From the NCBI GenBank assembly GCA_015232395.1, contig JADFZT010000033.1, positions 1 to 48,111 of the forward strand: 48,111 nucleotides of DNA, in the 5' to 3' direction. How positions within the stretch are numbered: the stretch's first letter is position 1; every line of letters starts with the position of its first letter. Below are positions 9,497 through 17,716 of the stretch, piece after piece. Position numbers and translations under genes: made by a program. Under the pieces are notes generated by a model. The model did no database searches. It was not told the DNA's origin and saw only the letters and a program-made list of their open reading frames with translations. The DNA is from Magnetococcales bacterium. Lineage in GTDB: Bacteria; Pseudomonadota; Magnetococcia; Magnetococcales; JADFZT01.

Positions 9497-9532
9497 GTGG
9501 GATGAAGTGGGGAGTTGTGGGGAGTAAGGGTG
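9497..9532 (+). promoter_or_regulatory. MraZ-binding repeats (operator)
   Basis: GTGGG begins at 9497, 9507 and 9517, with a degenerate AGGGTG at 9527: an exact 10-bp period. This matches the known arrangement of TGGGN repeats separated by 5 bases that MraZ binds in front of its own operon in E. coli. It lies between the promoter and the mraZ start, so MraZ probably represses the whole cluster from here. Confidence 0.8.
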
Positions 9533-9572
9533 CAGTGAGGGAAGCTTCCAACCTGGGGCGCGGCGAAGAAAA

Positions 9573-10010
9573 GTGTTTCTCGGACAGCACAGCCATAACC
9601 TGGACGACAAGTACCGGATCAGTCTGCCGGTGCCGTTTCGTAAGGTGGTGCGCGATCTGGGCGGTGACCGGGTAATTCTCACCAGGGGGATCGAAACCTG
9701 TCTCCTGGGGTTTACAGTATCGGCTTGGCAGGATGTCATCGATAAAATCAGCCGGGAGCCCATGATGGATCGGGAAGTAGAGGCCTTTGAACGGATTTTT
9801 GCCGGTCACGCCTGTGAACTCACCATCGATAGACAGGGTCGGATTCTCATACCCCCGGTTTTGCGGGCTTATGCGGGGATCGAAAAGGATGCCGTTTTTG
9901 CCGGCCGCATTAAAAAATTTGAAGTCTGGAAGCCGGACAGTTGGCAACAGGCAGTGCACAACAGCACCGAAACCCTGGTTGCTGGCAAAAGGCTCAGTTC
10001 CATCATCTGA
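9573..10010 (+). CDS. mraZ: Transcriptional regulator MraZ
   Basis: The 145-aa product is MraZ, the AbrB-fold, ring-forming DNA-binding protein that controls the division and cell wall cluster. Two SpoVT/AbrB-type repeats are visible: LDDKYRISLPVPFRKVV near residue 10 and TIDRQGRILIPPVLRAYAGI near residue 84. The length is usual for the family. The start is GTG, giving the standard MFLGQHSHNLD beginning, with a GAAGAAAA purine stretch upstream. It is the first gene of the cluster, and rsmH begins just after its stop. The 10-bp-spaced GTGGG boxes directly upstream indicate autoregulation. Confidence 0.95.
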   Translation: MFLGQHSHNLDDKYRISLPVPFRKVVRDLGGDRVILTRGIETCLLGFTVSAWQDVIDKISREPMMDREVEAFERIFAGHACELTIDRQGRILIPPVLRAYAGIEKDAVFAGRIKKFEVWKPDSWQQAVHNSTETLVAGKRLSSII

Positions 10011-10014
10011 GCCG

Positions 10015-11100
10015 GTGGGGACTCCTATCCATACGGAATTGGGGAGTGCCCATCAAAGTGTTCTTTCACATGAAGCAGTAACGGGGCTGGCCCCCGGTCC
10101 GGAGGGTATCTATCTGGATGCCACTTTCGGTGCCGGGGGGCACAGCCAACGGATTCTCGAAGCCACTTCACCAGGGGGGCGGGTGGTGGCATTGGATCGG
10201 GATCCGGAAGCCATCCGAGGCGGAGCCCGGGTGGTGGCGCACCATCCGGATCGATTCACATTGATCCAGAGCCCTTTCAGTCGCCTCTCCCGGGTGCTTG
10301 GGGAGCTCCAAATAGAGGAGATCAACGGCGTTCTGTTTGATCTGGGGGTCTCCTCCATGCAGCTGGATTCCCCTGAACGGGGGTTCTCCTTTCAGAGCGA
10401 CGGACCCCTTGATATGCGGATGAGCGCGGACCCACAGATGGAGCAGGTGTCCGAGGTGATGGAAAATTCATCCGGAGAAGGTCGCAAAGGTCAGGGAAAG
10501 TCGCAGTCAGTCGGCAAGGGGCAGCCCTCAGCTGCTGATCTGGTCAATACCCTCAAGGCCGATGAATTGGCCGACATTATTTTTCGTTTTGGCGATGAGC
10601 GTCACTCCCGACGCATTGCCCGGGCCATCGTCACCGACCGCCAGGAAAAGCCCTTCACCCGGACCCGGGAGCTGGCGGGGCTGCTGGAGCGGATTTTGCC
10701 CCGAAGCAAGGATCGCATTCATCCGGCCACCCGCACCTTTCAGGCCTTGCGTATTGCGGTCAATCAGGAGCTGGCGGAGCTGGAAACAGGGCTGGCAGCC
10801 GCCATGGAGGCCGTGGCCGTGGGGGGGCGGATCGTGGTGATCAGCTTTCACTCCCTGGAGGATCGGCTGGTCAAACAGACCTTTCGCAAAGCCTCTTCCC
10901 CCATTGAGCCTTTGATTCCGGGGCAGCATCGGGCCGGGCGCTGGATTCCGGCCAAAGCCATCCCACCAAAATTTCGCCTGCTGACCCGCAAGCCGGTGAT
11001 GCCAACCTCTGAAGAGATCGCCCAAAACCCCCGCTCCCGGAGCGCTCGGATGCGCATTCTTGAGCGTCTGCCCAAAGAGACGGCAGGGGAGAGCCCATGA
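10015..11100 (+). CDS. rsmH: 16S rRNA (cytosine1402-N4)-methyltransferase RsmH
   Basis: RsmH (MraW) methylates N4 of C1402 in the 16S rRNA P site using S-adenosylmethionine. The start region SAHQSVLSHEAV, the SAM-binding DATFGAGGHS, GVLFDLGVSSMQLD and the C-terminal RIVVISFHSLEDRLVK are all present. GTG at 10015, 5 bp after the mraZ stop, gives a normal-length protein; the frame is open far upstream inside mraZ, but that part has no family similarity. An insertion of about 27 residues, rich in Gly, Lys, Ser and Gln (about residues 140-168, after DMRMSADP), separates two motifs that are normally adjacent. It overlaps ftsL by 4 bp. Confidence 0.93.
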   Translation: MGTPIHTELGSAHQSVLSHEAVTGLAPGPEGIYLDATFGAGGHSQRILEATSPGGRVVALDRDPEAIRGGARVVAHHPDRFTLIQSPFSRLSRVLGELQIEEINGVLFDLGVSSMQLDSPERGFSFQSDGPLDMRMSADPQMEQVSEVMENSSGEGRKGQGKSQSVGKGQPSAADLVNTLKADELADIIFRFGDERHSRRIARAIVTDRQEKPFTRTRELAGLLERILPRSKDRIHPATRTFQALRIAVNQELAELETGLAAAMEAVAVGGRIVVISFHSLEDRLVKQTFRKASSPIEPLIPGQHRAGRWIPAKAIPPKFRLLTRKPVMPTSEEIAQNPRSRSARMRILERLPKETAGESP

Positions 11101-11366
11101 AGCCCGATTGGCTTTTGCCCGCCTTGTTGGCACTTTTGTTGGTCATCACCTCAGCGGTCACCGTGACTTCACGGATGTGGATGTTGGAGGTACATCGGGA
11201 TCTGCGTAGAGAAGAGAAAAAATTTGCCCATTTGCAGGACAAGGAGCAGGAGTTGCGGGTAGAGCTGGTCTCCCGAACGGATATGAACACCATCGAGCGG
11301 CGGGCACGCAAGGAGCTGGGCATGCGCCCACCCCGGCCCGATCAGTGGTTGGTGGTGAAGCCATGA
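11097..11366 (+). CDS. ftsL: Cell division protein FtsL
   Basis: An 89-aa bitopic division protein. It has a short cytoplasmic start, one membrane helix (about residues 5-25) and a periplasmic coiled coil (about 33-65, rich in Glu, Lys and Leu). FtsL forms a complex with FtsQ and FtsB and activates FtsWI at the septum. The sequence itself is poorly conserved; the call rests on size, topology, the IERRARKELGMRPP end typical of FtsL/FtsB-like proteins, and position between rsmH and ftsI. It overlaps both neighbours by 4 bp (ATGA). Confidence 0.88.
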   Translation: MKPDWLLPALLALLLVITSAVTVTSRMWMLEVHRDLRREEKKFAHLQDKEQELRVELVSRTDMNTIERRARKELGMRPPRPDQWLVVKP

Positions 11367-13456
11367 CCTCTCAGCGTCGCACTCCGGGCGGAAAAAAAAG
11401 TACCGCCAGCAGTCGTAAGCCTGCCCGTTCGACCAAGCAGCAGCCCAAGGCCCGAGGCCAATCCCAGCGCTCCACCTATCAGGGGGGGCGATCCTCCGCC
11501 AAAGGATCGACACGCAAGCCCACCACTTCCCGCAAATTGGGCACGGTGGCCAAGCCTGGCAAGGGGTATGAACTGCCCCGGGGGCGTCTTGAATTTATCA
11601 CCGGCCTGTTCGTGCTGGCCTTTGTGATTTTGGCTGTTCGGGCGGTGGATCTTACGGTGCTTCAGGGCTCCATGCTGCACGACAAGGCTTCGACCCAGCA
11701 CCGCAAGAAGGTGATTCTGCCCGCTTTTCGGGGGCAATTTTTGGATCGTAACGGTCGCACCCTCGCGGTCAGCCTGCCGGTCAAAACCCTCTCGGTTGAT
11801 CGAGACATGGTGGAAGACCCCTACGACCTGGCCGATCAATTGGCGCCCCTGATCGGCGTCTCCAAAAAACGACTCGGCAAGCGCCTGGCCAGAGCGCGAC
11901 CCGGCACTTTTCCCCTGTTAAAGCGCAAGGTGAGTCCCGAAACCGCCCGGCGTATCCAGGAGCTGGACCATCCAGCGCTGTTTTTCATCCCCGCAGCCCA
12001 GCGTTTTTACACCATGGGTGAGATTACTTCCCATGTGTTGGGGTTCGTCAATATCGACGGCAAGGGGGTGGAGGGGTTGGAACGGGTTTTTGACGGTGAT
12101 CTCCAGGGTACCCAGGGGTTGCAGGTGATTACCCGGGACCGTTTGGGGCGTCCCATGCCCGGTGGCCGCACCATTACGCCGGCCAAGCCCGGAACCGATA
12201 TTGTTCTCTCCATCGACACCACCATTCAGTATATCGCCTATCGTGCGCTGCTGAAGGCAGTACGCAAAAGCCAGGCCAAGGGTGGGATGGTGGTGATTCT
12301 CGATCCCACCGACGGCAACATCCTGGCTCTGGTCAATCAACCCGGGTTCAATCCCAACAATCTTTCCGCCTCTACCGCCAAGGATCGACGCAACCGGGCC
12401 GTGACCGACGCCTTTGAACCGGGCTCCACTTTTAAAATTTTTACCGTGGCCGCCGCCCTCGACATGGGCAAGGTCACCCCCGACAAGATCATCGATGTGG
12501 AAAATGGGCGGTTTCGGGTTGGAGATCGCATCATTCGTGATTTTCACCGGGAAAAACGCTGGCTGACGGTGGGGCAGGTGCTGCAAAAAAGCTCCAATGT
12601 GGGCGCTGCCAAAATCGGCCTCATGGTGGGCAACCAGGAGCTGGAAGACTATATCTTTAAATTTGGCTTTGGTCGGGAAACCGGTGTGGAGCTGGGTGCC
12701 GAGGCCAGGGGGCGTATTCCGGACATCCGCCACTATTGGCAGGTGGGGCTGGCCAACCGTTCCTACGGTTATGGCATTACCGCCACCCCCTTGCAGTTGG
12801 TGCGGGCGGCCACCGCAGCGGTTAACGGTGGGCTGTTGCACGCCCCGCGACTGGTGGTGGGCAAGGTGGATGGCGAAGAGATCATCCCCACCCCCTTTGC
12901 CCCTTCGGAGCGGGTGATCAGCGCCAAAACCTCCCGACAGCTGCGTAAAATTCTCACCACAGTGGTGGGGACGGAAGGAACGGCCCCCCAAGCTGCGGTA
13001 GAGGGATATTCGGTCGCAGGCAAAACCGGTACCGCCCGCAAAGCCTCTTCCAAGGGCGGGTATGCCGAGGGGCTCTATTTTTCGTCATTTTTGGGATTCG
13101 TCCCCAACGAAAAGCCCCGTATCGTCATCTTTATCGGCATCGATGAGCCGGAAGGTAAGTATTATGGTGGCCAGGTCGCCGCACCGGTCTTCAGGGAGAT
13201 CGCCCAAGAGGTGATGCCGCTGCTGGCGGTGATGCCGGAAAAAACCAAAAAACCCATGCTTCCCCCGGAGTTTCCCAAGGGAGGCCGTCAAAAAGAGACC
13301 GGTAGTGAGGAGGCCGGGCCCCTCTATCAAGCCACCCTCGGAGAGGCTTTGGAAAAGCTTTACGCCCAGGGAGAGGTGCCTCTGGTCAAAGGGTCCGGAT
13401 TGGTCGTTCGCCAGGAGCGGACCGAAGATAACCAACTCCGATTGGTGCTGAAATGA
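11363..13456 (+). CDS. ftsI: Septal peptidoglycan transpeptidase FtsI (PBP3)
   Basis: A class B penicillin-binding protein that cross-links septal peptidoglycan. From the ATG at 11363 the first 70 or so residues are a basic, Ser/Arg/Lys-rich cytoplasmic tail, longer than in E. coli, followed by one membrane helix (about 76-98). The dimerisation domain starts RGQFLDRNGRTLAVS. The transpeptidase domain has the SxxK motif with Ser355 (PGSTFKIFT), SSN (KSSNVGAAK) and KTGT (VAGKTGTARK). The last 45 residues look like a partial PASTA-type tail. The start overlaps the ftsL stop, and the end overlaps murE by 4 bp. It works as a pair with FtsW, encoded later in the cluster. Confidence 0.95.
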   Translation: MTSQRRTPGGKKSTASSRKPARSTKQQPKARGQSQRSTYQGGRSSAKGSTRKPTTSRKLGTVAKPGKGYELPRGRLEFITGLFVLAFVILAVRAVDLTVLQGSMLHDKASTQHRKKVILPAFRGQFLDRNGRTLAVSLPVKTLSVDRDMVEDPYDLADQLAPLIGVSKKRLGKRLARARPGTFPLLKRKVSPETARRIQELDHPALFFIPAAQRFYTMGEITSHVLGFVNIDGKGVEGLERVFDGDLQGTQGLQVITRDRLGRPMPGGRTITPAKPGTDIVLSIDTTIQYIAYRALLKAVRKSQAKGGMVVILDPTDGNILALVNQPGFNPNNLSASTAKDRRNRAVTDAFEPGSTFKIFTVAAALDMGKVTPDKIIDVENGRFRVGDRIIRDFHREKRWLTVGQVLQKSSNVGAAKIGLMVGNQELEDYIFKFGFGRETGVELGAEARGRIPDIRHYWQVGLANRSYGYGITATPLQLVRAATAAVNGGLLHAPRLVVGKVDGEEIIPTPFAPSERVISAKTSRQLRKILTTVVGTEGTAPQAAVEGYSVAGKTGTARKASSKGGYAEGLYFSSFLGFVPNEKPRIVIFIGIDEPEGKYYGGQVAAPVFREIAQEVMPLLAVMPEKTKKPMLPPEFPKGGRQKETGSEEAGPLYQATLGEALEKLYAQGEVPLVKGSGLVVRQERTEDNQLRLVLK

Positions 13457-15030
13457 TGCATGGCACCCACCAGGCCACACTGATTCCTTTGGATCCGGAG
13501 GATCTGCCCACAGATATCAGCACCCTGGCAGCGCACTGCCCTGGAATGACCTTGCTGGGCCCCAACCGGGAAATTCAGGGTCTGACGGCTGACTCCAGAA
13601 AAGTACGTGAGGGCTATCTTTTCGCCGCTTTGCCTGGCTGTCAGGTGGATGGCAATCGATTTATTCCCCAGGCGTTGGCCCAGGGAGCGGTGGCTGTTCT
13701 CCACGATGGTCGGGGTCGGCTTCCCTTGGGGACGCGTTGCCAAACCGTCGCCCAGCTGGTTCACCCGGAGCCGCGTCAGGCGCTGGCTCTCCTGGCAGCA
13801 GATTATTACGGCCATCCAGCCAAACATCTGAAATTGATGGCGGTAACCGGCACCAACGGTAAAACTTCGGTGGCCGCCATGATCGAAGCGATTCTCACCG
13901 AGGCCGGGGAGCGGGTGGGGGTGATGGGGACCACCGGTGTGCGTTATCCCGGATATGTGGGGCGTTCACCGCTGACAACCCCCGAGCCGGTTTTTCTCCA
14001 GGCCCGATTGCAGGAGATGGCGGAAAATCAATGCACCACAGCGGTCCTGGAGGTCTCCTCCCACGCTTTGACCCAGCATCGCATTGCCGGCATGCCGATC
14101 CATACCGCGATCTATACCAACCTTTCCCGGGATCATCTGGACTACCATCGGGATGAAGGGGACTATTTTCAGGCCAAGGCCCGGCTCTTTACCGATTTTG
14201 CGCCGGAAGTGGCCATCATCAATCTGGATGACGCCAGAGGTGTGGCGTTGGTGGAAAAATGTCTCCCCGGCACCCGGGTGGTGGGATACAGCGCTGAAGG
14301 TCGAAGGGCAGGCAACAGCACACCGGTTTTTGCCGCCCGTGGGATGAAGCTCTCCTGGCAAGGGGTGCGGTTTGATCTGGATACCCCGGGGGGGGGTGTT
14401 CCGGTCACGATGGGGACGGTGGGGCGGTTTAATGTCGCCAATGCCTTGGCAGCGGCTGCGGCCTGCTGGGAAAGGGGTGTTTCGGCGGAGGTGATCGCCC
14501 GGGGCTTGGCCCGATTTCAACCCGTGCGGGGGCGGATGGAAACCATCGCCCAAGGCCAGCCTTTTGGTGTGGTGGTGGATTATGCCCACACCCCCGAAGC
14601 GTTGGAGCGGCTGCTGGCAACGACCCGAGAGGTGATTGGTGAGGGTCGGATCTATCCGGTGTTTGGCTGCGGCGGTGAGCGGGATGTGGGTAAGAGAGCC
14701 TTGATGGGTGGGATTGCGGCGCGTTTTGGGGAGGTTGCCTTTATCACCGACGACAACCCCCGCTCCGAGGATCCAGCCGCCATTCGTGAGGCGATCCTTA
14801 TTGGATGTGCCAAGGCAGGAGGTAACGCCCGGGAAGTGGCGGATCGCGAGAGCGCCATTGGGATGGCGTTGTCCCAGGCCAGTGCAGGGGATGCGGTGGT
14901 GATAGCCGGGAAGGGGCACGAAACAGTTCAGATCACGGCCTCCGGAGCGCACCCCTTTGATGATGTTGCTGTGGCCTGCGAGCATCTGCAAAAGCTGGGT
15001 TTTACCCTGAAACCGGAGGGGCAGAGATGA
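13453..15030 (+). CDS. murE: UDP-MurNAc-tripeptide ligase MurE (meso-DAP adding)
   Basis: The cytoplasmic Mur ligase that adds the third amino acid to UDP-MurNAc-L-Ala-D-Glu. The ATP-binding loop GTNGKTS is at residues 133-139. VLEVSSHAL and NLSRDHLDYH follow, and the C-terminal domain holds DDNPR at 434-437, the motif that selects meso-diaminopimelate. The wall is therefore predicted to be of the Gram-negative DAP type. Length is a little over the usual 490-500 residues because of a 20-residue N-terminal extension. Either ATG at 13453 or 13456 could serve; both overlap or abut the ftsI stop. It overlaps murF by 4 bp. Confidence 0.95.
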   Translation: MMHGTHQATLIPLDPEDLPTDISTLAAHCPGMTLLGPNREIQGLTADSRKVREGYLFAALPGCQVDGNRFIPQALAQGAVAVLHDGRGRLPLGTRCQTVAQLVHPEPRQALALLAADYYGHPAKHLKLMAVTGTNGKTSVAAMIEAILTEAGERVGVMGTTGVRYPGYVGRSPLTTPEPVFLQARLQEMAENQCTTAVLEVSSHALTQHRIAGMPIHTAIYTNLSRDHLDYHRDEGDYFQAKARLFTDFAPEVAIINLDDARGVALVEKCLPGTRVVGYSAEGRRAGNSTPVFAARGMKLSWQGVRFDLDTPGGGVPVTMGTVGRFNVANALAAAAACWERGVSAEVIARGLARFQPVRGRMETIAQGQPFGVVVDYAHTPEALERLLATTREVIGEGRIYPVFGCGGERDVGKRALMGGIAARFGEVAFITDDNPRSEDPAAIREAILIGCAKAGGNAREVADRESAIGMALSQASAGDAVVIAGKGHETVQITASGAHPFDDVAVACEHLQKLGFTLKPEGQR

Positions 15031-16457
15031 TCCCCTCCAACGATGTGATCAGCAAAGTTTCATCAACGGGAATGACGCTGAATTTTATCAGTTCGACCCT
15101 GGGAGCAGCCTGGCAGCTTCCCGAGGGCGTGGACTCCCAACAAACCATTGCGGGTGTCTCCATCGACAGCCGCACTCTGGAACCCGGTGCGCTATTTGCC
15201 GCGATCACCGGTCCCCGATTCGATGGCCATGACTATATCGACAAGGCCTTGGAAAAGGGGTGTGCCGCCTTGCTGGTCAACCGTGAGATCAACCCCGCCC
15301 CGCCGGTTCCGGTGTTGTCGGTTCCGGATACACTCACGGCTCTGACCCGGTTGGCGGCAGCATGGCGAAAGCGGGTCAACCCCAAAGTGATCGCCATCAC
15401 GGGATCCTCTGGCAAGACCACGGTCAAGGAGATGACCACCGGCTGCCTGAAAAATCAATTCCGGGTTCACGCCACCCGGGGCAACTTTAACAACCATATC
15501 GGCCTGCCCCTGACGATTCTGGCCATGCCGGAAAAATGTCAGGTGCTGGTGGTGGAGATGGGGATGAGTGCCGGGGGTGAAATTGCCCACCTGGCAGCCA
15601 TCGCCAAGCCGGATATCGGTGTGATCACCAATATTCAAGCCGCTCACCTGGCGCAATTCAATCATCTGGGTGAGATTGCCGCCGCCAAAGGCGAACTAAT
15701 GGAAGCCCTCCCCCCCGTCGGGGTGGGCATCTTGCCCAGGGATGGGCTATTTACCCCACTGCTCAGGAAATTGGCTTCCCCGGCAGAGGTGATCACTTTT
15801 GGGGGAAGCCGCGCCCAGGGGGCGAGGGATCTGGAGTATGGGTCATTCCGATATACTCCCAACGGAATCCATTTCCGGATCCCCGACTCCGGGGATGAGA
15901 GGAATGTTGAAATCAAGCACACCGGTGAGCACACCGCGTTGAATGCCCTGGCAGCCCTGGCAGCCGCTCGGGAAGTTGGGGCTGAGGTGGGAGATATCGT
16001 CGCTGGATTGGCGGATTTTCAACCACCGGCAGGCCGAGGCAATCTGCAAACCACCTCTCAAGGCGTCACCTTGATTGATGACACCTACAACGCCAATCCC
16101 GGATCGGTTGCGGCGGCTCTTGAGAGCCTGGGGAAAATGGACGGGGCTGGGCGTCGGGTGGCGATATTGGGGGATATGCTGGAGTTGGGCTCTGAAGAGC
16201 GTGCGCTTCACGCCGGGCTGATTGAGGCGGTGATTGGCGGGCGGGTGGATCTGCTGTTGAGCGCAGGCCCTTTGATGAAAGCCCTGCATGAGGCTGTGGC
16301 TGGGGAGATGCGCCTGGAAAGTCAACATCGGGATAAAGCCGAAGGGTGGCTGGGGGAGGTGGCTCCCTTGTTGAAGCCTGGTGATGTGGTGTTGGTCAAA
16401 GGCTCCCGGGGGATGGCTATGGAACGGATTGTTCAGGATTTATTGGGACAGGATTGA
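15027..16457 (+). CDS. murF: UDP-MurNAc-tripeptide:D-Ala-D-Ala ligase MurF
   Basis: The cytoplasmic ligase that adds D-Ala-D-Ala to complete the UDP-MurNAc-pentapeptide. Present are the N-terminal SIDSRTLEPGALFAAI, the ATP loop GSSGKTTVKE, HATRGNFNNHIGLP, the central VVEMGMSAGGEI and the C-terminal DDTYNANPGS motifs. At 476 residues it is of normal length. The ATG overlaps the murE stop. The stop codon lies inside the first unit of a 22-23 bp repeat series that fills the gap before mraY. Confidence 0.95.
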   Translation: MIPSNDVISKVSSTGMTLNFISSTLGAAWQLPEGVDSQQTIAGVSIDSRTLEPGALFAAITGPRFDGHDYIDKALEKGCAALLVNREINPAPPVPVLSVPDTLTALTRLAAAWRKRVNPKVIAITGSSGKTTVKEMTTGCLKNQFRVHATRGNFNNHIGLPLTILAMPEKCQVLVVEMGMSAGGEIAHLAAIAKPDIGVITNIQAAHLAQFNHLGEIAAAKGELMEALPPVGVGILPRDGLFTPLLRKLASPAEVITFGGSRAQGARDLEYGSFRYTPNGIHFRIPDSGDERNVEIKHTGEHTALNALAALAAAREVGAEVGDIVAGLADFQPPAGRGNLQTTSQGVTLIDDTYNANPGSVAAALESLGKMDGAGRRVAILGDMLELGSEERALHAGLIEAVIGGRVDLLLSAGPLMKALHEAVAGEMRLESQHRDKAEGWLGEVAPLLKPGDVVLVKGSRGMAMERIVQDLLGQD

Positions 16458-16568
16458 AAGAAGGGCCGGGGCAGGTTTGAGGAAAGACCGGAGCAGGTTT
16501 AATCATCGGGTGGGGCAGGTTAAACGGAACCGGTGGTTCAAAGGGGACGGGTAATGGGACAGGTCACA
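16445..16568. repeat. 22-bp-period direct repeats starting on the murF stop codon
   Basis: Units resembling GGGGCAGGTTTGA occur at 16445 (GGGACAGGATTGA, whose TGA is the murF stop), 16468, 16490 (GGAGCAGGTTTAA) and 16512 (GGGGCAGGTTAAA). A further one is at 16556 (GGGACAGGTCACA), two periods on. Spacing is 23, 22, 22 and 44 bp. Because 22 and 23 are not multiples of three, the TGA/TAA triplets fall in different reading frames. Confidence 0.75.
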
Positions 16569-16593
16569 GGGATTCAACCAATCGGAAGTACTT

Positions 16594-17676
16594 ATGCTAT
16601 ATAATATTCTGTATCCCCTTTCTGATCATTGGTCGGCGCTTAACCTGTTTAAATATATCACTTTCCGTACGATTGGTGCGATTTTGACCGCCCTGATTCT
16701 CTCCTTTGTGGTGGGGCCGTTGGTGATCCGCACCCTGCAAAAGATGCAAAAAAAAGGGCAGCCCATCCGGGATGACGGCCCGGAACGCCATCTTCTGGAA
16801 AAGGCCGGTACCCCCACCATGGGGGGCACCCTGATTATCCTGGCCATTGCGGTGCCTACCCTGCTGTGGGCCGACCTGACCAATCGTTTCATCTGGGTGG
16901 TTTTGTTGACCACCCTGGGATTTGGAGCCATCGGTTTTTGGGACGACTCCCTGAAGCTTTTGAAAAACAATCCCAAGGGGGTGCCCGGGCGGGTGCGGAT
17001 ATTCCTCCAAAGCGCCATCGCTTTAGGGGCCGCAGGGGTGTTGATGGGGATGGATGGTGGGTTTGGCCAACTGTCGTTTCCGTTTGTGAAGGATTATTTT
17101 TACGATTTAGGCTGGCTCTTTTTTCCTTTCGCCATTTTGGTCATTGCGGGCAGTGCCAACGCCATCAATCTGACCGACGGTCTGGATGGCTTGGCCATTG
17201 GTCCTACGCTGCTGACCGCCATGAGTTTTTTGCTGATCGCCTATGTCACCGGTCACGTTCACTTTGCCGGATATCTGGGTATTCCCTATGTCTCCGGGGC
17301 AGGGGAGTTGTCGGTTTTTTGCGGGGCGATGGTGGGGGCGGCTTTGGGGTTTTTATGGTTCAACACCTATCCGGCCCAGGTGTTTATGGGGGATGTAGGT
17401 TCGTTGGCCCTGGGAGCGGCTCTGGGCAGTGTCGCCATGGTGACCCGTCATGAGATCGTTCTTTCCATTATCGGCGGGGTGTTTGTGATGGAAACCCTGT
17501 CGGTGATTGTCCAGGTGGCCTCGTTCAAGCTGATCGGCAAGCGGGTGTTTCGCATGGCTCCGATCCACCATCACTTTGAGCTGAAGGGGTGGGCGGAGCC
17601 GAAAATCATCGTCCGGTTTTGGATCATTTCGGTGATCCTTTCCCTGGTCGGGCTCGCCACCTTGAAGATTCGTTGA
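16594..17676 (+). CDS. mraY: Phospho-N-acetylmuramoyl-pentapeptide transferase MraY
   Basis: The multi-pass inner-membrane enzyme that transfers phospho-MurNAc-pentapeptide to undecaprenyl phosphate, forming lipid I. It has about ten membrane helices over 360 residues. The signatures are GTPTMGG ([11 protein letters not shown]), the aspartate-rich [23 protein letters not shown], and the catalytic-site [12 protein letters not shown] near the C-terminus. GGAAG sits 6 bp before the ATG. It is separated from murF by a repeat-filled gap, one of the few non-overlapping junctions in the cluster. Confidence 0.96.
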   Translation: MLYNILYPLSDHWSALNLFKYITFRTIGAILTALILSFVVGPLVIRTLQKMQKKGQPIRDDGPERHLLEKAGTPTMGGTLIILAIAVPTLLWADLTNRFIWVVLLTTLGFGAIGFWDDSLKLLKNNPKGVPGRVRIFLQSAIALGAAGVLMGMDGGFGQLSFPFVKDYFYDLGWLFFPFAILVIAGSANAINLTDGLDGLAIGPTLLTAMSFLLIAYVTGHVHFAGYLGIPYVSGAGELSVFCGAMVGAALGFLWFNTYPAQVFMGDVGSLALGAALGSVAMVTRHEIVLSIIGGVFVMETLSVIVQVASFKLIGKRVFRMAPIHHHFELKGWAEPKIIVRFWIISVILSLVGLATLKIR

Positions 17677-17716
17677 TCATGACTGTTTGCACTCACACAC
17701 GTCAGAGGTGTCACCC

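Larger units (their letters stand above)
9021..9572. other. Regulatory spacer upstream of the division and wall cluster
   Basis: No gene is supported here. The stretch holds an inverted repeat GTGGGGAG (9180-9187) / CTCCCCAC (9214-9221), a hairpin ACCCTTC (9323-9329) / GAAGGGT (9341-9347), an AT-rich promoter region near 9390-9418, and the MraZ box array at 9497-9532. Confidence 0.6.
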
